Shown piece after piece: positions 17,377 to 26,033 of a DNA stretch of 42,129 nucleotides (position 1 is the first letter of the stretch; every line of letters starts with the position of its first letter). The stretch covers positions 1-42,129 of the forward strand of contig NZ_BPEW01000036.1 of NCBI RefSeq assembly GCF_019654975.1, read 5' to 3'. This stretch comes from Shewanella sp. c952. GTDB taxonomy: Bacteria; Pseudomonadota; Gammaproteobacteria; Enterobacterales; Shewanellaceae. Position numbers and translations under genes: made by a program. The notes under the pieces were generated by a model, which did not search any database, was not told the DNA's origin, and saw nothing but the letters and a program-made list of their open reading frames with translations.

Positions 17377-18341
17377 TATTGGTTCTGCTCACTCTCGTTT
17401 TGAGGTAACGATGTAGGTGGAATTGGCGCTATCGCTAGCAAGCTCTCAGTTAATGCTGTTGCCATATATTCAATCGATACCGCACCACCGTAGTTCCAAG
17501 CTGGTTTAACACTATTCATTTTGTGGTAGCGTACAAAGGGAAAGGCATTCCACATAACACTGGTCGATAACTGCTGCTGTTGCGCAAAGGGTTCAAAATA
17601 AAGCGCGACACCGTCGCCAACATGACGCAGTTCTTTAAGGCGCTTTTGCTTAACTCCCCACTGAGTCGGTGCCTGTTCTATCGCCGCAGAGATCCCCAAT
17701 AATAACAGCGCATATTGCGCAGTTGAGTTATCACCAAATTGATAAATTGAGGTCATGCTAGCAAACCTAAAGGTCGTCACTGTCGGCAGCTTTCCTTGAT
17801 AAGCTTGTGCCAACTGCTGACGCATTGTCGCTATCGAGTGCTGCATTTGCGTTAGCCGTTGCTCTGCCTGTGTTTCTCTATCAAGTAGTTGCGCTATCAA
17901 TCTGAAGTTATCAATGGCCGCCCTAGCGTTATCATGGTGCTCGCTATAAGTTTGGTAGAACAAAACAGGCGCTATTTTTTCCAGTCGTGGTAATAGATCT
18001 AACTGCGGTGAAGCAATGATGATGACGTCGGGTTTAAGCGTTGCTAAACGTTGAAAATTGGGTTCAACTCGGCTGCCAATATCCATTACAGAGTCTGGTA
18101 CTTTAGGCTGCATAACCCACTCTCTGTAACCATTAATGTCAGGCATAGCAATGGGGGTCACCCCGAGCGCCAAGACTTGCTCAGCAACGTCCCAATTCAG
18201 CGCCGCCACGCGGATAGGTGTGGCAGGCAACTGGTGTTGGCCGCGACTGTCTACAACCGTAATCGTTGTTGACGACGTTTTGGCAAACAACGTACTAGGT
18301 AGCCATAACAACAGTAGAGCAAAGATGGCACGCCTTAGCAT
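17376..18341 (-). CDS. fhuD: Ferric-siderophore periplasmic binding protein, FhuD-like
   Basis: A 321-residue protein with a signal peptide (M-L-R-R-A-I-F, hydrophobic core, L-F-A-K). The FhuD/BtuF fold (cluster A-II) is recognisable by I-R-V-A-A-L-N-W-D-V-A-E-Q-V-L-A-L-G-V-T-P, L-K-P-D-V-I-I-I-A-S-P, and the long central helix with T-Q-A-E-Q-R-L-T-Q-M. In the FhuBCD system this protein passes the ferric siderophore from the receptor to FhuB. It overlaps the ATPase gene by 7 bases and the permease gene by 1, so the three are one translation unit. The last 20 residues are a Pro/Gln/Glu tail. Confidence 0.9.
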   Translation of the reverse strand: MLRRAIFALLLLWLPSTLFAKTSSTTITVVDSRGQHQLPATPIRVAALNWDVAEQVLALGVTPIAMPDINGYREWVMQPKVPDSVMDIGSRVEPNFQRLATLKPDVIIIASPQLDLLPRLEKIAPVLFYQTYSEHHDNARAAIDNFRLIAQLLDRETQAEQRLTQMQHSIATMRQQLAQAYQGKLPTVTTFRFASMTSIYQFGDNSTAQYALLLLGISAAIEQAPTQWGVKQKRLKELRHVGDGVALYFEPFAQQQQLSTSVMWNAFPFVRYHKMNSVKPAWNYGGAVSIEYMATALTESLLAIAPIPPTSLPQNESEQNQ

Positions 18342-19102
18342 ACAATCGCTACCTTATGATTCTGGTTAGGGTGATCAATCAAAGTCACTGGTGTGGCATA
18401 TAAATCACTAAGTCGCTCTTCATCTTGCAACAATGAGGCCTCACCACTAAAAGCAACTTTACCCGCTTTTAATGCAACAATTTGGGTAGCAAAACGCAGC
18501 GCCAAATTAAGATCATGCAAAATGACAATCACCCCTTTGCCAGTGCTTTTATTCAAATTACTGAGCAATTCCATCAACTGGTATTGATGATGAATATCAA
18601 GTGCAGAGGTTGGCTCATCTAATATTAGTAGCTCAGCTTGTTGAGCGAGTAACATCGCAACCCATGTCCGTTGCCGCTCGCCGCCAGAGAGCTGATCAGC
18701 CAAAGTATCTTTAAATGCTGTAACTCCTGTTTCCTCCATCGCTTGTGCGATGATCTGCTCATCTTCTTTGCGCCAGCGCCCCAAAGTACCACGCCAAGGA
18801 AATCGGCCTAAACGTACCAACTCTGCCACATTAAGCCCTGCTACTTCCGGCAGCTTTTGCGGTAAATAAGCTACGGTTCTCGCTAACTCTTTGGCACTAT
18901 ATTGTTTGATTGGTTGCCCACCAAGCATCACTTCGCCCTCTTCAGGGTTAAACTGATTGGCAAGCAAGTTAACCAGAGTAGATTTACCTGAACCGTTGTG
19001 ACCTAACACCACAGTCAAAGCATGGGGGTCGATATTTAGTGATTCTATATCTAGGATGGTACGCTGATCTCTAATGACTTTGACGTGTGTCAATTGGTAC
19101 AT
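18335..19102 (-). CDS. fhuC: Ferric-siderophore ABC transporter ATPase, FhuC-like
   Basis: A 255-residue ABC ATPase. Walker A is G-H-N-G-S-G-K-S-T (residues ~34-42). The Q-loop lies in A-Y-L-P-Q-K-L-P, the signature is L-S-G-G-E-R-Q-R-T-W, and Walker B is L-L-I-L-D-E-P-T-S-A-L-D, followed by the switch His in I-L-H-D-L-N. The segment V-R-L-G-R-F-P-W-R-G is typical of the FhuC/FepC group. It energises the FhuB-like permease. It overlaps the upstream reductase gene by 13 bases and the downstream FhuD-like gene by 7. Confidence 0.93.
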   Translation of the reverse strand: MYQLTHVKVIRDQRTILDIESLNIDPHALTVVLGHNGSGKSTLVNLLANQFNPEEGEVMLGGQPIKQYSAKELARTVAYLPQKLPEVAGLNVAELVRLGRFPWRGTLGRWRKEDEQIIAQAMEETGVTAFKDTLADQLSGGERQRTWVAMLLAQQAELLILDEPTSALDIHHQYQLMELLSNLNKSTGKGVIVILHDLNLALRFATQIVALKAGKVAFSGEASLLQDEERLSDLYATPVTLIDHPNQNHKVAIVC

Positions 19103-19833
19103 GATTTACTCTTTTGTTTAAGCCGCGGACAATTGGCACACTTTACACCAGCGGTTGTTTTATAAACGCAGCAACAGCTAGTGCGATTGAGCGAGAGCTT
19201 GTTGTCTAGCTTGGAGAGACATAGCGACTGTAAATGCGAATCTGAAAAATTGAGCGCATCTAGCCATAACTTAGCATGGCGGCGAATAAAACTGTCGCTC
19301 ATTTCTGGGTGAGACTTCTGCATCAATAACAGCTTAGCAAATAAGGCATCGGCAATAAGATGTTCAGTAAAGCGAGGGCGACAACGCGCCCACTGATCAA
19401 GCTCTTTACGGTAATGCTCAAATAGCTGTGACAGCTGTTTACCCGCCTGCCGAATTAAACACTCATAATCCCCGGTCGCACAATCAGTACAGTTAAAACG
19501 AAACCCCGCCACTAAACCATTATCATGCTGCTGCAGCATATTATTAAGATCCGGCAAAATACGTAACTGGTAGATAGAGGTGAGCGTTAGATAAAGTGGT
19601 TGCCAAGTGAGCAGATCCCAGCTTCGTGTTAACCAATAGCTTCTGCCCGCTTCAGGAGATTGCTGCATCAAACTGGTATGCAATGACTTAATAATGGTGA
19701 TGTTAGATCTATTCGCTGAGATTAACTCTAGCTCAGAATTAGATTCAGACTCAGCATCGGTAAATTCGCCTTTGAGATAAGGAGAGATCTGCTGACACTC
19801 TTGGTAGATTTGATTAAAAACAGCCTGATTCAT
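19090..19833 (-). CDS. Siderophore ferric iron reductase, FhuF-like (AHA_1954 type)
   Basis: A 247-residue cytoplasmic protein. The C-terminus has C-C-C-V-Y ... C-A-N-C-P, the C-C-x10-C-x2-C arrangement that binds a [2Fe-2S] cluster in FhuF and related siderophore reductases. The extra adjacent Cys makes the first group three cysteines. The middle has paired Trp residues (Y-W-L-T-R-S-W-D-L-L-T-W-Q-P) and the helical core typical of the family. Its role would be to reduce Fe(III) in the imported complex so that iron is released in the cytoplasm. It is the first gene after the receptor, separated by 120 bases containing a hairpin, and its 3' end overlaps the ATPase gene by 13 bases. Confidence 0.85.
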   Translation of the reverse strand: MNQAVFNQIYQECQQISPYLKGEFTDAESESNSELELISANRSNITIIKSLHTSLMQQSPEAGRSYWLTRSWDLLTWQPLYLTLTSIYQLRILPDLNNMLQQHDNGLVAGFRFNCTDCATGDYECLIRQAGKQLSQLFEHYRKELDQWARCRPRFTEHLIADALFAKLLLMQKSHPEMSDSFIRRHAKLWLDALNFSDSHLQSLCLSKLDNKLSLNRTSCCCVYKTTAGVKCANCPRLKQKSKSCTN

Positions 19834-19895
19834 TAATGCATTAACCTTAGCAAATACCAGAGAGATTTCATCGACTGAAACCTCTCCCTGTGATT

Positions 19896-19948
19896 AGGGG
19901 TTGTTGAACTTTCGAGCTTAGTTTTTGTTCGAAAGTTCAACAGCCCCT
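19896..19948. repeat. Long intercistronic hairpin in the siderophore operon
   Basis: Two 20-base arms (aggggttgttgaactttcga and its complement with one difference) around a 13-base loop, between the receptor stop codon (19954) and the reductase start (19833). No T-run follows on the minus strand. It may be a stabilising or attenuating hairpin that keeps receptor mRNA above the downstream genes, or a palindromic insertion-sequence-end/MITE remnant. Confidence 0.6.
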
Positions 19949-19953
19949 AACAA

Positions 19954-22128
19954 CTAGAAGTTATATTTGAAGTTAAGTTCGATATTACGCTCAGCGCCAT
20001 ACCAGCAGTTAACCGTGTCATAACAGGTATAGTATTCTTCGTTAAAGAGGTTGTTCGCCACTAAGTTAACGCTAGCGCCAAGTAGACTGCCGCTTAGCTC
20101 ACCTAAGTCATAACCTAGCGACAGGTCAACTAACGTGTATGAATCAACGGTATCGGTATTCATAGCATCGATCTGCATTTCACCGACGTAACGAACACCA
20201 CCACCAATACGCATTCCCGCTAACGCACCATCTTCAATATAGTAGTTAGACCAAAGTGATGCAGCATGCTTTGGCACATAGATAGGGCTCTTGCCTTGTA
20301 GACCATTACCGCTATCTTTAGTGATCTCCATATCGATGTAGGTGTAGTTCAACGCCACATCAAAGTTGTCGGTCATGTACCACTGGCTTTCAAACTCGGC
20401 ACCGCGAGACTCAATTTCACCTATCTGAAGCTTGTCGCCCCAAGGATCATTTGGATCCGCCATTAATGCATCACTTTTCACTATGTTAAACAGCGACACG
20501 GCCATGGTCTTACTGTGATCATCAGAGCTGTATTTAACACCAACTTCTAACTGCTCAGCCAATTCTGGCTGGTAGGTAGAGCCATCTTTTTTGGTTCCCG
20601 CGACGGGTTCAAAACTGGTTGCATAGCTTGCAAATGGTGAAAAACCACTATCAAACTCATACATGGCACCCACGCGGTAAGAGAAATGGTCATGATCGGC
20701 GGCATTATTGGTGTCGCCATAGGAGTCAGAGTATTCACTTGAAGAGCTGTAATCATCAAATCGACCACCAGCAATCACAATCAACTTGTCGATGCGCATT
20801 TGATCTTGAAAATACAGACCTAACTGCTCTACTTGCACATTATCGCGAGCGTCATAGGTTGAGCTAAGTGCATCACGCTCAATCATATCGTTGTTCGGAT
20901 TGAAAATATTGAAATCGCCAAATTGGCTGGTTGTGCCGAATTCTGAGTAAGCAGATACACCATCAAGTTTTTGATAATCAAGACCAAACAGCACGTTATG
21001 CTCAACTTTTCCGGTATTGAATGAGCCAGACAGTTGGTTATCGATAGTGTAACCAGTTGAAGTCTCATCGGTGCTGTAGATATTTCTATCAAGCGAACCT
21101 GTCATTGGGTCAAAACCCGACTCCAAGTGATAAGTATTTTCCTGATATAACTTGGCATCCATATAGCGGAAGTTCTGTAGGAAAGACCAGTTATCATTGA
21201 AATCATGGTTAACTTTATAGCCTGCAAGTATGAACTCACGCTCGAAAGTCGACCAATTTTTGTCTCCTGCAAAAGTTGATGGGCTAGTGCTACCCGCAGG
21301 GTTTTCACTGATCATGCCTGATGAGGGTAGCGAAGAGTTCATCCCCATTGCAGGATCATTCTGGTAGTAAAGGTTAAAGTTGATGTAAGTGCTGTCAGAA
21401 ACATTCCAGTCAAGCGACGGTGCAAACACAAAACGTTCTTCTTCAGTATGATCGACTTGACCATCTTTACTGCGCGCCAACGCAATAATACGATATGAAA
21501 AATCACTGTCGCCAATCTGGCCAGTAGTATCAATAGATGCTTCCACTAAGTTATTTGAACCTGTGGCAAAATTGACTTCAGTGCTATCAGCCGCTTGCGG
21601 TGACTTAGCAATCATATTGACCATACCACCTGGTGGCATTGAACCGTAGAGTACTGAGGTAGGTCCTTTGAAAACTTCAACTTGTTCAAGCGCAATGGGA
21701 TCAATCTGTGGTTGGAGGTTCCAGCCGTTTAAGTACTGCAGTACTAAGCCGTCATAGTAGCTTTGGTTAACGTCGAAACCACGTATATTGAAAGTGTCAT
21801 ACATGGTGACCGCGCCACCTTTTTGCTCAGTCGTCACACCAGGAACGTAACGTAGTGCTTGGTTAAGTGACTTAACCCCACGCTCACTCAGCAACTCGCT
21901 GTCGATAACCGTTACACCTTGCGGTGTTTCCATCGGCGTTAACGAGGTTTTAGTTGCGGTATTACGATAGGCTTGACCCAATACAGTGATGGTCTCCATT
22001 GGCGGAATTTCTACCGTTAAGTCCTCAGACTCCGCTGCAACAACCTGCGATGAACAAAATAGTGATGCGCTAATAGCGGTAGCAACTACTGTTAAGTGAA
22101 AAGCCTTATTACCCTGAACTGAGACCAT
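19954..22128 (-). CDS. TonB-dependent siderophore receptor
   Basis: 724 residues with a signal peptide (hydrophobic core ~residues 13-31, V-V-A-A-E). A TonB-box-like stretch (M-E-T-I-T-V-L-G) is followed by the plug domain with R-G-F-D-V-N-Q-S-Y-Y-D-G and V-E-V-F-K-G-P-T-S-V-L-Y-G-S-M-P-P-G-G, both typical of ferric-siderophore receptors. A 22-strand barrel follows, ending in N-F-K-Y-N-F with the terminal Phe. The plug motif pattern places it near hydroxamate receptors (FhuA/FhuE/FpvB-like), consistent with the FhuB-type permease downstream; the ligand is not determined. Its promoter carries a near-perfect Fur site at 22191-22205. GAGGA lies 4 bases before the ATG. It is the first gene of the uptake operon. 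Confidence 0.93.
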   Translation of the reverse strand: MVSVQGNKAFHLTVVATAISASLFCSSQVVAAESEDLTVEIPPMETITVLGQAYRNTATKTSLTPMETPQGVTVIDSELLSERGVKSLNQALRYVPGVTTEQKGGAVTMYDTFNIRGFDVNQSYYDGLVLQYLNGWNLQPQIDPIALEQVEVFKGPTSVLYGSMPPGGMVNMIAKSPQAADSTEVNFATGSNNLVEASIDTTGQIGDSDFSYRIIALARSKDGQVDHTEEERFVFAPSLDWNVSDSTYINFNLYYQNDPAMGMNSSLPSSGMISENPAGSTSPSTFAGDKNWSTFEREFILAGYKVNHDFNDNWSFLQNFRYMDAKLYQENTYHLESGFDPMTGSLDRNIYSTDETSTGYTIDNQLSGSFNTGKVEHNVLFGLDYQKLDGVSAYSEFGTTSQFGDFNIFNPNNDMIERDALSSTYDARDNVQVEQLGLYFQDQMRIDKLIVIAGGRFDDYSSSSEYSDSYGDTNNAADHDHFSYRVGAMYEFDSGFSPFASYATSFEPVAGTKKDGSTYQPELAEQLEVGVKYSSDDHSKTMAVSLFNIVKSDALMADPNDPWGDKLQIGEIESRGAEFESQWYMTDNFDVALNYTYIDMEITKDSGNGLQGKSPIYVPKHAASLWSNYYIEDGALAGMRIGGGVRYVGEMQIDAMNTDTVDSYTLVDLSLGYDLGELSGSLLGASVNLVANNLFNEEYYTCYDTVNCWYGAERNIELNFKYNF

Positions 22129-22190
22129 ACTGTCCTCTATATACCCTAATGTGATTCATACTTGCTCTATCTACAACAAGCGAATACTAA

Positions 22191-22205
22191 TGAGAATGAT
22201 TATCA
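22191..22205. promoter_or_regulatory. Fur box upstream of the siderophore receptor
   Basis: tgagaatgattatca matches the 7-1-7 Fur consensus TGATAATNATTATCA at all defined positions except one. It lies 62 bases before the receptor ATG. Iron-replete Fur should repress the whole receptor-reductase-fhuCDB operon. Confidence 0.85.
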
Positions 22206-22324
22206 AACGCGATGGTATAGTCTTTTTGAGGGAGATATTTAACAATTTGGTGCAAAAGAGGAAGAAAAAGACAGGATATTTAGTTTTTGCGAATGCTGTC
22301 ACCTTTTAGCTTTTACTAATGTTG

Positions 22325-23236
22325 TTACTTAGCTTTTATCGGTAACCAGTATTCCATATGCTTAAGGTCGGTAATGGTTGAGGTGATCTTACCGTAGCTT
22401 TCCAGTTCATAACCATCAATGCTCACAAAGCCAGATTCCGGTAGCCAATCACAAATAAGCCACTCCACTAACTGAGAGAATTCATTAACAGCGCCGTTAT
22501 ATGAAACAACCGCGCACTCCTGTGCAGGGACAGTTAACCGACAGAGTGGCCCATCGCTCAATAGTGGTTGTAATGATTGCAACTGCTCAGCAGCTAACTC
22601 CAATGCAGCCCAATAACGAATGCTTTTCTGCTCAGTGGTAAGCGAGAGAGTATCGACCACTCCAAGCATATTGCCCATTAGTGGTAATTGTTGCTCAATA
22701 ATATCGAACAGACGCAACCAAGTGTCGGGCACAATGGATGAAAAGTCAGGAGTCTCAGACAATACCCCTTTTATGGGTGACGAGAGGCCATATACGGTAA
22801 ACGCCTCGCGATGCTCAATATGAGTTTGTAAGAAGGTGGTATCTATTTTTTTGTTGGCTTTAAATTCAGGCCGTATCACAATAGGGTTTCTAAGTCCGAC
22901 ACGTGTACCCCGCCGTTGATATTGCTTCGGGCTAACACCAAACAACTGCTTAAAAGAACGACTAAAGCTAACCTCAGAGTTAAAGCCTAACTCATAAGCA
23001 ATGTCTAACATTCGAGATTGACCTAACAATACTTTGTCAGCGGCGACACTGAGCTTAATCTCGCGCACATATTGCGCCACATTTAAGCCTGTTTGCTGCT
23101 GAAAGATCCGCTGCAGCTGCCAGCGGGAACATTGACTATGCTCTGCGATATCTTCCAAAGACAAGGGTTGATCGAGATGGCTATGAATGAAATTTAATAC
23201 CCGCTCAATGCGAGAGAAAGATGAACGGATTGCCAT
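22325..23236 (-). CDS. AraC family regulator with GyrI-like effector domain
   Basis: A 303-residue regulator. Residues ~8-110 form the tandem HTH: L-S-L-E-D-I-A-E-H-S-Q-C-S-R-W-Q-L-Q-R-I-F (first helix pair) and M-L-D-I-A-Y-E-L-G-F-N-S-E-V-S-F-S-R-S-F-K (second), with the usual F-G-V-S-P-K-Q-Y. Residues ~140-300 have the GyrI-like/Rob C-terminal fold, a small-molecule binding domain, marked by E-A-F-T-V-Y-G-L-S and the closing Y-W-L-P-I. The DNA-binding-first order is that of Rob rather than AraC. It is co-directional with and 196 bases upstream of the receptor gene, so it may respond to a siderophore, but no operator for it was identified. Confidence 0.9.
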   Translation of the reverse strand: MAIRSSFSRIERVLNFIHSHLDQPLSLEDIAEHSQCSRWQLQRIFQQQTGLNVAQYVREIKLSVAADKVLLGQSRMLDIAYELGFNSEVSFSRSFKQLFGVSPKQYQRRGTRVGLRNPIVIRPEFKANKKIDTTFLQTHIEHREAFTVYGLSSPIKGVLSETPDFSSIVPDTWLRLFDIIEQQLPLMGNMLGVVDTLSLTTEQKSIRYWAALELAAEQLQSLQPLLSDGPLCRLTVPAQECAVVSYNGAVNEFSQLVEWLICDWLPESGFVSIDGYELESYGKITSTITDLKHMEYWLPIKAK

Positions 23237-23450
23237 AATTCAGCCCCCATAAGCGTTATTTAGATATTGATGAAATTAGCTTATTCACAATTTAACATAG
23301 TCTTAGCACTGATATATATCTTAGCTTGAATTTAAATAGCCGAAAGGCAAAGCATCAACAACAACTGAAAAATTCAACCAAACTCATGATACCTCTGATA
23401 GTTATAACCAGCTAGCGAGGCTCAGATCTAAAACAAAAATAACACCCATA

Positions 23451-23479
23451 AAAAATGCCACTATCAAAGCGGCATTTTG
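23451..23479 (-). terminator. Terminator of the frmA-fghA operon
   Basis: Stem aaaatgcc / ggcatttt with an 11-base loop, read on the minus strand as a GC-containing hairpin followed by a T-run. It lies 15 bases after the fghA stop. Confidence 0.75.
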
Positions 23480-23493
23480 AAAGCTAGGTGAGT

Positions 23494-24351
23494 TTAGTCA
23501 CTTAAGTGCGCAGCGTGAAAGCGCATATGTTGCTCAATGAAGCTGGCGATAAAGTAGTAACTATGATCATAACCATCATGCATATTCAGCGTTAACGGAT
23601 AACCACTCACTTTAGCCGCTGCTTGTAGCATTTCAGGTTTTAGCTGCTCAACCAAGAAGTTGTCGCCTTCACCTTGGTCAACTAATGCCGGTACAAATTC
23701 AGTCGCTTTGCGCATCAATAAACTGGCATCATATTCAGCCCATGTACTCGTGTCACGACCAAGATAAGCTGTGAGTGCCTTTTTACCCCAAGGACAATTA
23801 ACAGGGTTACTTATTGGGCTAAATGCAGACACTGACTGATATGCAGCAGCGTTACGCATAGCGATAACCAAGGCACCATGACCACCCATTGAGTGACCTG
23901 CAATCGATCGTTTGTCACTCACTGGGAACATAGATTCAATCAGCGTCGGCAGCTCATTAACCACGTAGTCATACATTTGATAATGACGGCTCCAAGGTGC
24001 TTGGGTGGCATTGACGTAGAAACCTGCGCCTTGACCTAAGTCGTAGCCATCATCGTCTGCGACACCTTTACCGCGCGGACTAGTATCAGGCGCTACAATT
24101 GCTATTCCTAATTCCGCCGCTATGGCTTGCACACCTGCTTTTTGCATGAAGTTTTCATCAGTGCAAGTTAAGCCTGACAACCAATACAGCACAGGCACTT
24201 TTTGACCATTTGACGCTTGCGGTGGTAAATAAATAGCAAATCGCATCGCACAGTTTAACGACTCTGATTGGTGAGTATATTGCTTATGCCAACCACCAAA
24301 GCTCTTATTTACGCTGATATTTTCAATTGTCATGCTTGCATCTCTTGTCAT
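23494..24351 (-). CDS. fghA: S-formylglutathione hydrolase
   Basis: 285 residues of the esterase-D type. It hydrolyses S-formylglutathione to formate and glutathione, the second step of formaldehyde detoxification. Visible marks are S-F-G-G-W near the N-terminus, the oxyanion region Y-W-L-S-G-L-T-C-T-D-E-N-F, the nucleophile elbow G-H-S-M-G-G-H-G (Ser ~150), and the C-terminal catalytic His in Y-D-H-S-Y-Y-F. The start is uncertain. The ATG at 24351 has AAAGGG at good distance, but that site lies in a perfect hairpin (24352-24386). A second in-frame ATG at 24333 (MTIENIS...) has AAGAG upstream and matches the usual family N-terminus. It follows frmA by 71 bases. Confidence 0.94.
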   Translation of the reverse strand: MTRDASMTIENISVNKSFGGWHKQYTHQSESLNCAMRFAIYLPPQASNGQKVPVLYWLSGLTCTDENFMQKAGVQAIAAELGIAIVAPDTSPRGKGVADDDGYDLGQGAGFYVNATQAPWSRHYQMYDYVVNELPTLIESMFPVSDKRSIAGHSMGGHGALVIAMRNAAAYQSVSAFSPISNPVNCPWGKKALTAYLGRDTSTWAEYDASLLMRKATEFVPALVDQGEGDNFLVEQLKPEMLQAAAKVSGYPLTLNMHDGYDHSYYFIASFIEQHMRFHAAHLSD

Positions 24352-24386
24352 GTTTAACCCTTTTACTCATCGTAAAAGGGTTAAAC
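24352..24386 (-). promoter_or_regulatory. Hairpin burying the fghA ribosome binding site
   Basis: Perfect 15-bp inverted repeat (gtttaacccttttac and its complement) with a 5-base loop, ending directly at the ATG at 24351. The 3' arm on the mRNA contains AAAGGG, the ribosome site for that ATG. No T-run follows, so translational control or mRNA processing is more likely than termination. Confidence 0.65.
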
Positions 24387-24422
24387 AGCCACTGAATAGG
24401 TTTAGATTTCGGGTGGTAAATA

Positions 24423-25553
24423 TTACTTATCGAAATGGATAACAGTACGAATACTCTTACCTTCATGCATTAAGTCAAAGGCTTCATTTACTTGATCAAG
24501 ACCCATGGTGTGGGTGATAAAGTCGTTTAACTTAAACTCACCCGCCATGTAACGCTCTACATATTCAGGCAGCTCTGAGCGACCTTTAACGCCACCGAAT
24601 GCACTGCCTTTCCATACACGGCCTGTCACCAGTTGGAATGGACGCGTTGAGATCTCTTGCCCTGCACCAGCAACACCGATAACCACTGACTCGCCCCAAC
24701 CTTTGTGACAGCACTCAAGTGCACTGCGCATAACGTTAACGTTACCAATACATTCGAATGAGTAATCTACGCCACCATCAGTAAGCTCGACAATCACGTC
24801 TTGAATTGGCTTGTCATAATCTTTTGGATTGATGCAATCTGTTGCACCCAGTTGGCGTGCAAGCTCAAACTTACTTTCGTTAATATCGATAGCAATAATA
24901 CGTGATGCTTTAGCCATCTCTGCACCAATCACAGCTGAAAGACCAATACCACCCATACCGAATACGGCAACAGTCGCGCCCTCTTCAACCTTGGCGGTAT
25001 TCATCACCGCACCCATACCGGTTGTAACGCCACAACCTAATAAGCACACTTCTTCAAGCGGTGCTTCTGGGTTAACTTTAGCCAATGAAATCTCAGGTAA
25101 TACTGTGTACTCAGAGAAGGTTGAAGTACCCATGTAATGGAAAATATCAACACCATCTTTAGAGAAACGAGTCGTGCCATCAGGCATTAGACCTTTACCT
25201 TGGGTTTCACGGATCTTCTGACAAAGGTTAGTTTTACCAGACTTACAGAACTTACACTCACCACACTCAGGCGTATAAAGTGGAATAACATGATCGCCGA
25301 CTTGAACACTGGTAACGCCTTCACCGATAGACTCAACAATGCCGCCACCTTCATGGCCTAGAATGCAAGGGAAGATCCCTTCTGGATCGTCACCTGAAAG
25401 TGTAAAGGCATCGGTATGACAAACACCTGTTGCAATCATCTTGACGCGGACTTCACCTTTTTGCGGTGGCATCACGTCTACGATTTCCATCGTCAGTGGT
25501 TGTCCAACGGCCCAAGCCACTGCGGCTTTTGATTTAATAGTCTGTGCAGTCAT
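24423..25553 (-). CDS. frmA: S-(hydroxymethyl)glutathione dehydrogenase, class III alcohol dehydrogenase
   Basis: 376 residues, full length for the glutathione-dependent formaldehyde dehydrogenase family. It oxidises S-hydroxymethylglutathione with NAD+ to S-formylglutathione and also acts on S-nitrosoglutathione. Catalytic zinc ligands are in G-V-C-H-T-D and G-H-E-G-G-G. The structural zinc set is C-G-E-C-K-F-C-K-S-G-K-T-N-L-C. The coenzyme site is G-M-G-G-I-G-L-S, with the NAD-preferring acidic residue in I-A-I-D-I-N. AGGT lies ~7 bases before the ATG. It forms an operon with fghA. The 47-bp element at 25650-25696, shared with the LysR promoter, lies ~97 bases upstream. Confidence 0.96.
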   Translation of the reverse strand: MTAQTIKSKAAVAWAVGQPLTMEIVDVMPPQKGEVRVKMIATGVCHTDAFTLSGDDPEGIFPCILGHEGGGIVESIGEGVTSVQVGDHVIPLYTPECGECKFCKSGKTNLCQKIRETQGKGLMPDGTTRFSKDGVDIFHYMGTSTFSEYTVLPEISLAKVNPEAPLEEVCLLGCGVTTGMGAVMNTAKVEEGATVAVFGMGGIGLSAVIGAEMAKASRIIAIDINESKFELARQLGATDCINPKDYDKPIQDVIVELTDGGVDYSFECIGNVNVMRSALECCHKGWGESVVIGVAGAGQEISTRPFQLVTGRVWKGSAFGGVKGRSELPEYVERYMAGEFKLNDFITHTMGLDQVNEAFDLMHEGKSIRTVIHFDK

Positions 25554-25649
25554 CTGTAATACCTACTTTATATAGAGTTAAAAAACGGTCTTATCTAATC
25601 AACCAGTGCCGTCATGAATATGCCAACATTATAGCGAGCCACCAATAAT

Positions 25650-25696
25650 TGATAATCCCACTATTATGCAATTAACTTTTACCATATGGTAATAAT
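25650..25696. promoter_or_regulatory. 47-bp repeated element, copy A (upstream of frmA)
   Basis: A block of tgataatcccac, 15 variable bases, then ttttaccatatggtaataat. The core ttaccatatggtaa is a perfect 14-bp palindrome. The same block with identical spacing recurs at 26169-26215 before the LysR gene, which suggests one regulator binds both. The element lies ~97-143 bases upstream of the frmA start and reads in the opposite direction to frmA. Confidence 0.65.
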
Positions 25697-25766
25697 GCTG
25701 ATAGTCACACAGCTATTACCCATACTTTCACCAGCGCCTTTAAACCATCAGGCCAAACAAGGCCGG

Positions 25767-26033
25767 TTAGCGAAGCTGGCTGTCTTTACTGCCGCGTCGA
25801 TTAAACAGGCTGACTTTTTTCTGTTGTTCATCGAGTTCACTCTGGCAGCTCACACAAAAACGTACGCCTTGAATTGCCTGTCGACGTGCCTCAGGGATCG
25901 GGGCTCCGCACTCCTCACAGAAAAATAAACTTGTGCCCAAAGACAATTCACTGCGGATATGCGCAACACCATCGGCAACACTATTATCAATCTGATCTTG
26001 CACCGCCCCATCGCGGGCCCAACCACCAGCCAT
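25767..26033 (-). CDS. ybiI: DksA/TraR C4-type zinc finger protein, YbiI-like
   Basis: An 88-residue protein. The zinc finger is C-E-E-C-G ... C-V-S-C (about residues 39-64), with the DksA/TraR pattern G-A-P-I-P-E-A-R-R-Q-A-I-Q-G-V-R-F-C. The N-terminal M-A-G-G-W-A-R-D and the C-terminal N-R-R-G-S-K-D-S-Q-L-R closely match E. coli YbiI as I remember it. DksA-type proteins enter the RNA polymerase secondary channel; this short form lacks the long coiled coil, so such activity is uncertain. It lies between the two copies of the 47-bp element and may be affected by copy B. Confidence 0.92.
   Translation of the reverse strand: MAGGWARDGAVQDQIDNSVADGVAHIRSELSLGTSLFFCEECGAPIPEARRQAIQGVRFCVSCQSELDEQQKKVSLFNRRGSKDSQLR

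Noticed and set aside
15515..17416. Several plus-strand reading frames opposite fhuB/fhuD
   Set aside because: Antisense shadows of membrane-protein codons; Ala/Thr-rich artefacts.
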